A stretch of DNA of 64,000 nucleotides from Hymenobacter perfusus (GTDB taxonomy: Bacteria > Bacteroidota > Bacteroidia > Cytophagales > Hymenobacteraceae): NCBI RefSeq assembly GCF_003944765.1, contig NZ_RWIU01000003.1:62001-126000 (forward strand), in the 5' to 3' direction. Under the pieces are notes generated by a model. It had not been told where the DNA came from, ran no database searches, and worked only from the letters and a program-made list of their open reading frames with translations. Of this stretch, positions 61,933-64,000 are shown piece by piece. The translations under genes and the position numbers were made by a program. Within the stretch, counting starts at the first letter, position 1, and every line of letters starts with the position of its first letter.

Positions 61933-62979
61933 TTGCCCCTGCCCAAGCCTCAAAGCTACGTCCAAACCCCCGAACAACCCGCGCCCATCCGGCGGCGCGG
62001 CTGGGTGGTGGCCGGTAAAGTGGGCATCACGCTGCTCACGCTGGGCCTGCTCTGGCACTCGGTGGTGGCCGATACTGCTACGGCCGCCGCCTGGCGGGGC
62101 CTGCTCACTCGTGCCCTCAGCGGGGCCGGACGGGGCCCGGTACTACTGGCCCTGCTGCTGATGCCCGTCAATTGGGGGCTGGAGGCTTGGAAGTGGTGGC
62201 GACTGGCCCGGCACCTAGAGCCCGTATCGTTCCGGCGCAGCTTCCGCGCGGTGCTGGTGGGCCTCACGCTGGGCTTCGTGACGCCCAACCGGGTGGGCGA
62301 CTACGCCGGCCGCATCATGGAGCTGAAAAGTCGCCGGCTCGATGCGCTGGGAGCCGTATTTCTGGGGCGCTACTGCCAGTTGGTAGCTACGGTGGCGGCC
62401 GGCACGCTGGGCCTGCTGTATTTTCTATTACGGTTTTACCTGCCCGCTTACCCGGCCGCCAAGCTGGGCCTGGTCGGACTCACCCTGCTCATCAACGCGC
62501 TGGTGCTGCTGCCGCTGTATCACTCCGAGTTGCTGGTGGCGGCGGTGGAGGCGGTGCGGCCGTTGCGCCGCTTTAGCCGGTTTCTGGCCGTCATGCCCAC
62601 CTATCCGGCCCGCATCCTGACCGATGTACTGCTGATTTCCAGTCTGCGCTATGCCGTGTTCTGTGCGCAGTTTGGGCTGTTGCTGCTGGCGTATGGAGTG
62701 CAGGCGCCGGTAGGGCCAGCCTTGGCCGCCATTGCGGGCACGTTCCTGCTCAAATCCCTGGTGCCTTCGCTCAACGCGCTGGCCGATGTGGGGGTACGGG
62801 AGCTGTCGGCCACCCACTTATTCGGGTTGCTGGGCGAGCCGGTCCTGCCGGTGCTCAGTGCCAGCCTGAGTCTGTGGGTACTGAATATTGCCGTGCCCAG
62901 TGCCATCGGGCTGATATTTGTGCTCCGGCTGAACGTACTGCGCAAGCGTAAAACGCCGGATCCGGCCCCGGCCGCATGA
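61933..62979 (+). CDS. flippase-like (lysylphosphatidylglycerol synthase transmembrane / UPF0104) protein
   Basis: The 348-residue polytopic membrane protein starts at TTG 61933 (MPLPKPQSYVQTPEQP...). About eight membrane segments are visible, beginning VGITLLTLGLLWHSVV, with NWGLEAWKWWRLARHLEP and LTLGFVTPNRVGDYAGRIMEL, a family signature. It may transport or flip a glycolipid or related product. TAACTTGC sits about 30 nt before the start. Its stop overlaps the next gene's start (ATGA). Confidence 0.88.
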   Translation: MPLPKPQSYVQTPEQPAPIRRRGWVVAGKVGITLLTLGLLWHSVVADTATAAAWRGLLTRALSGAGRGPVLLALLLMPVNWGLEAWKWWRLARHLEPVSFRRSFRAVLVGLTLGFVTPNRVGDYAGRIMELKSRRLDALGAVFLGRYCQLVATVAAGTLGLLYFLLRFYLPAYPAAKLGLVGLTLLINALVLLPLYHSELLVAAVEAVRPLRRFSRFLAVMPTYPARILTDVLLISSLRYAVFCAQFGLLLLAYGVQAPVGPALAAIAGTFLLKSLVPSLNALADVGVRELSATHLFGLLGEPVLPVLSASLSLWVLNIAVPSAIGLIFVLRLNVLRKRKTPDPAPAA

Positions 62980-64000
62980 GTGTAGCCGGGTGGTTGTGGT
63001 CGGTGGGGCTAGTGGGAACGGCGGGCACGTACCTGGGCCGGATGCTGCAGTACCGGCGGGCGTGGAAACGACTGGTCACAGCCTCATCGGTGCCCGATCT
63101 TTCCGAAAACCTGCCAGCAGTTACTCCAGCAGAATCAACGCCGGCCTTTTCCATTCTGATTGCGGCCCGTAACGAGGCCGAAAACCTACCGTACCTGCTG
63201 CGCGACCTGGCTGCCCAGCTGCCGGTACCGGGTGGCTTTGAGGTGATTATCGTGGATGACCACTCCACTGATGCCACGGCGCAGGTGGTACAGGCCGCCG
63301 CGCAACAGCTGCCGTTTCCGGTGCAGTTGCTGCCGCTGGCCGGTCAGCCCGGCACTCCCACGGGCAAGAAAGCAGCCGTGCAGGCCGCCATCACGGTAGC
63401 CCGTGCGCCCTGGTTATTGCTTACCGATGCTGACTGCCGGGTGCCGGCCGGGTGGGTACGGGCCTACGCCCGTCTGGTCGCCACCGACGCCACGGCCCGC
63501 TTCATCAGCGGGCCGGTGCTGCTTACTGGCGCGGGCTGGCTGGCCACGTTGCAGGGGCTGGAGCTGGCCGGGTTGGTAGGGGTGGGGGCGGCTTCCATCG
63601 GCCGTAATCAACCTACCATGTGCAACGGGGCCAACCTGGCCTACCGCCGCCAGGATTTCTATGCTGTGCAGGGTTTCCAGGGCAATGAGGCCGTAGCCAG
63701 TGGCGACGATGAATTCCTGCTGCATAAGCTGCATGCGGCTTTCTCTGGTAGCATTCGGTTTCTGGCCGACCCGCAGGCCGTGGTGCAAACTGGCGCTCAG
63801 CCAACCCTGCGGCTACTGCTGCGGCAGCGGGTACGCTGGGCCAGTAAGTGGCGGCATTACCAAACGCGCACTCCGCAGCGGCTGGCCGTGCTGGTGCTGC
63901 TGGCCAATCTCACTTTTCCGGTAGGGGCGGGGCTGTGGGCGGCGGGGCTGGTGCCGGGTGGGGTAGCCGGCCTGAGCTGGGCCCTCAAACTCCTCGCCGA
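62976..64000 (+). CDS. glycosyltransferase family 2 protein, 3' end cut by window edge
   Basis: The gene begins at ATG 62976, overlapping the stop of the previous gene by four nt (ATGA), so translational coupling is likely. A membrane helix opens the protein (MSVAGWLWSVGLVGTAGTYL). The GT-A domain has FSILIAARNEAENLPYLLRD, VIIVDDHSTDATAQ (DDxS/T), LLTDADCRVPAGW (DxD-like), GDDEFLLHK and the RQRVRWASKW acceptor motif (QxxRW). This fits processive or lipid-linked sugar transferases. About 341 codons are visible; the C-terminus is missing. Confidence 0.92.
   Translation, partial: MSVAGWLWSVGLVGTAGTYLGRMLQYRRAWKRLVTASSVPDLSENLPAVTPAESTPAFSILIAARNEAENLPYLLRDLAAQLPVPGGFEVIIVDDHSTDATAQVVQAAAQQLPFPVQLLPLAGQPGTPTGKKAAVQAAITVARAPWLLLTDADCRVPAGWVRAYARLVATDATARFISGPVLLTGAGWLATLQGLELAGLVGVGAASIGRNQPTMCNGANLAYRRQDFYAVQGFQGNEAVASGDDEFLLHKLHAAFSGSIRFLADPQAVVQTGAQPTLRLLLRQRVRWASKWRHYQTRTPQRLAVLVLLANLTFPVGAGLWAAGLVPGGVAGLSWALKLLA

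Overview
The window reads as chromosomal DNA of a high-GC member of the Bacteroidota, most likely Hymenobacter or a close relative in the Cytophagales. Supporting signs are a type IX secretion (T9SS) C-terminal sorting domain, promoters of the TAnnTTTG type, few Shine-Dalgarno sequences, a periplasmic-binding hybrid histidine kinase with a C-terminal AraC domain, lipoproteins with Bacteroidota-style lipoboxes, and several families of dispersed palindromic intergenic repeats. No rRNA, tRNA, CRISPR array or complete insertion sequence was recognised. Genes are cut at both edges: an alpha-amylase on the left and a family 2 glycosyltransferase on the right.

Layout. 1-5.3 kb: GH13 alpha-amylase, purU, a phaB-type reductase and a flavin/PLP-oxidase-fold protein. 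5.3-20.3 kb: a membrane-stress neighbourhood on the minus strand. A small YbjN/Tir-chaperone-like protein, PspA, a YqiJ/NfeD-like OB-fold membrane protein, a YqiK-type flotillin, a small membrane protein, a ~1,680-residue AAA+ ATPase of the DUF3686 'DNA repair ATPase' type, a DUF3592-like protein, a membrane-bound serine hydrolase and two more DUF3592-like proteins follow each other. A divergent XRE regulator with its own operator dyads sits at the head. The region carries marks of rearrangement: an ATPase 3'-end relic, a 17-bp tandem repeat that truncates one gene, and MITE-like palindromic elements, one of them in frame inside the ATPase. 20.3-29.4 kb: two unannotated small ORFs, hutU, a strikingly AT-rich gene for a predicted HExxH metalloprotein, redox and glycosyltransferase genes, then a gene-poor stretch. 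29.4-33.3 kb: cspA with an anti-Shine-Dalgarno-like leader, ctlX, mqo and an acetyltransferase.

33.5-46.1 kb is a catabolic locus on the plus strand: hybrid sensor, two sugar phosphate isomerase/epimerase-type proteins, a GMC oxidoreductase with its gluconate-2-dehydrogenase-subunit-3 partner, a Gfo/Idh/MocA oxidoreductase, a c-type cytochrome lipoprotein, an MFS transporter, a hydroxypyruvate-isomerase-like protein and a DUF1080 3-keto-disaccharide hydrolase. Together these fit oxidative breakdown of glycosides through 3-keto sugars, with sensing, uptake, oxidation, electron disposal and cleavage all present. The substrate is not known.

46.2-64 kb is mixed: MscS channel, methyltransferase, nicotinamidase, BLUF photoreceptor, 2'-5' RNA ligase-like protein, a T9SS-secreted protein, hutI (far from hutU), an ECF sigma factor with an anti-sigma/beta-barrel fusion and a lipoprotein, PhzF, a TPR protein, small lipoproteins, ruvC, and a flippase-like/GT2 pair.
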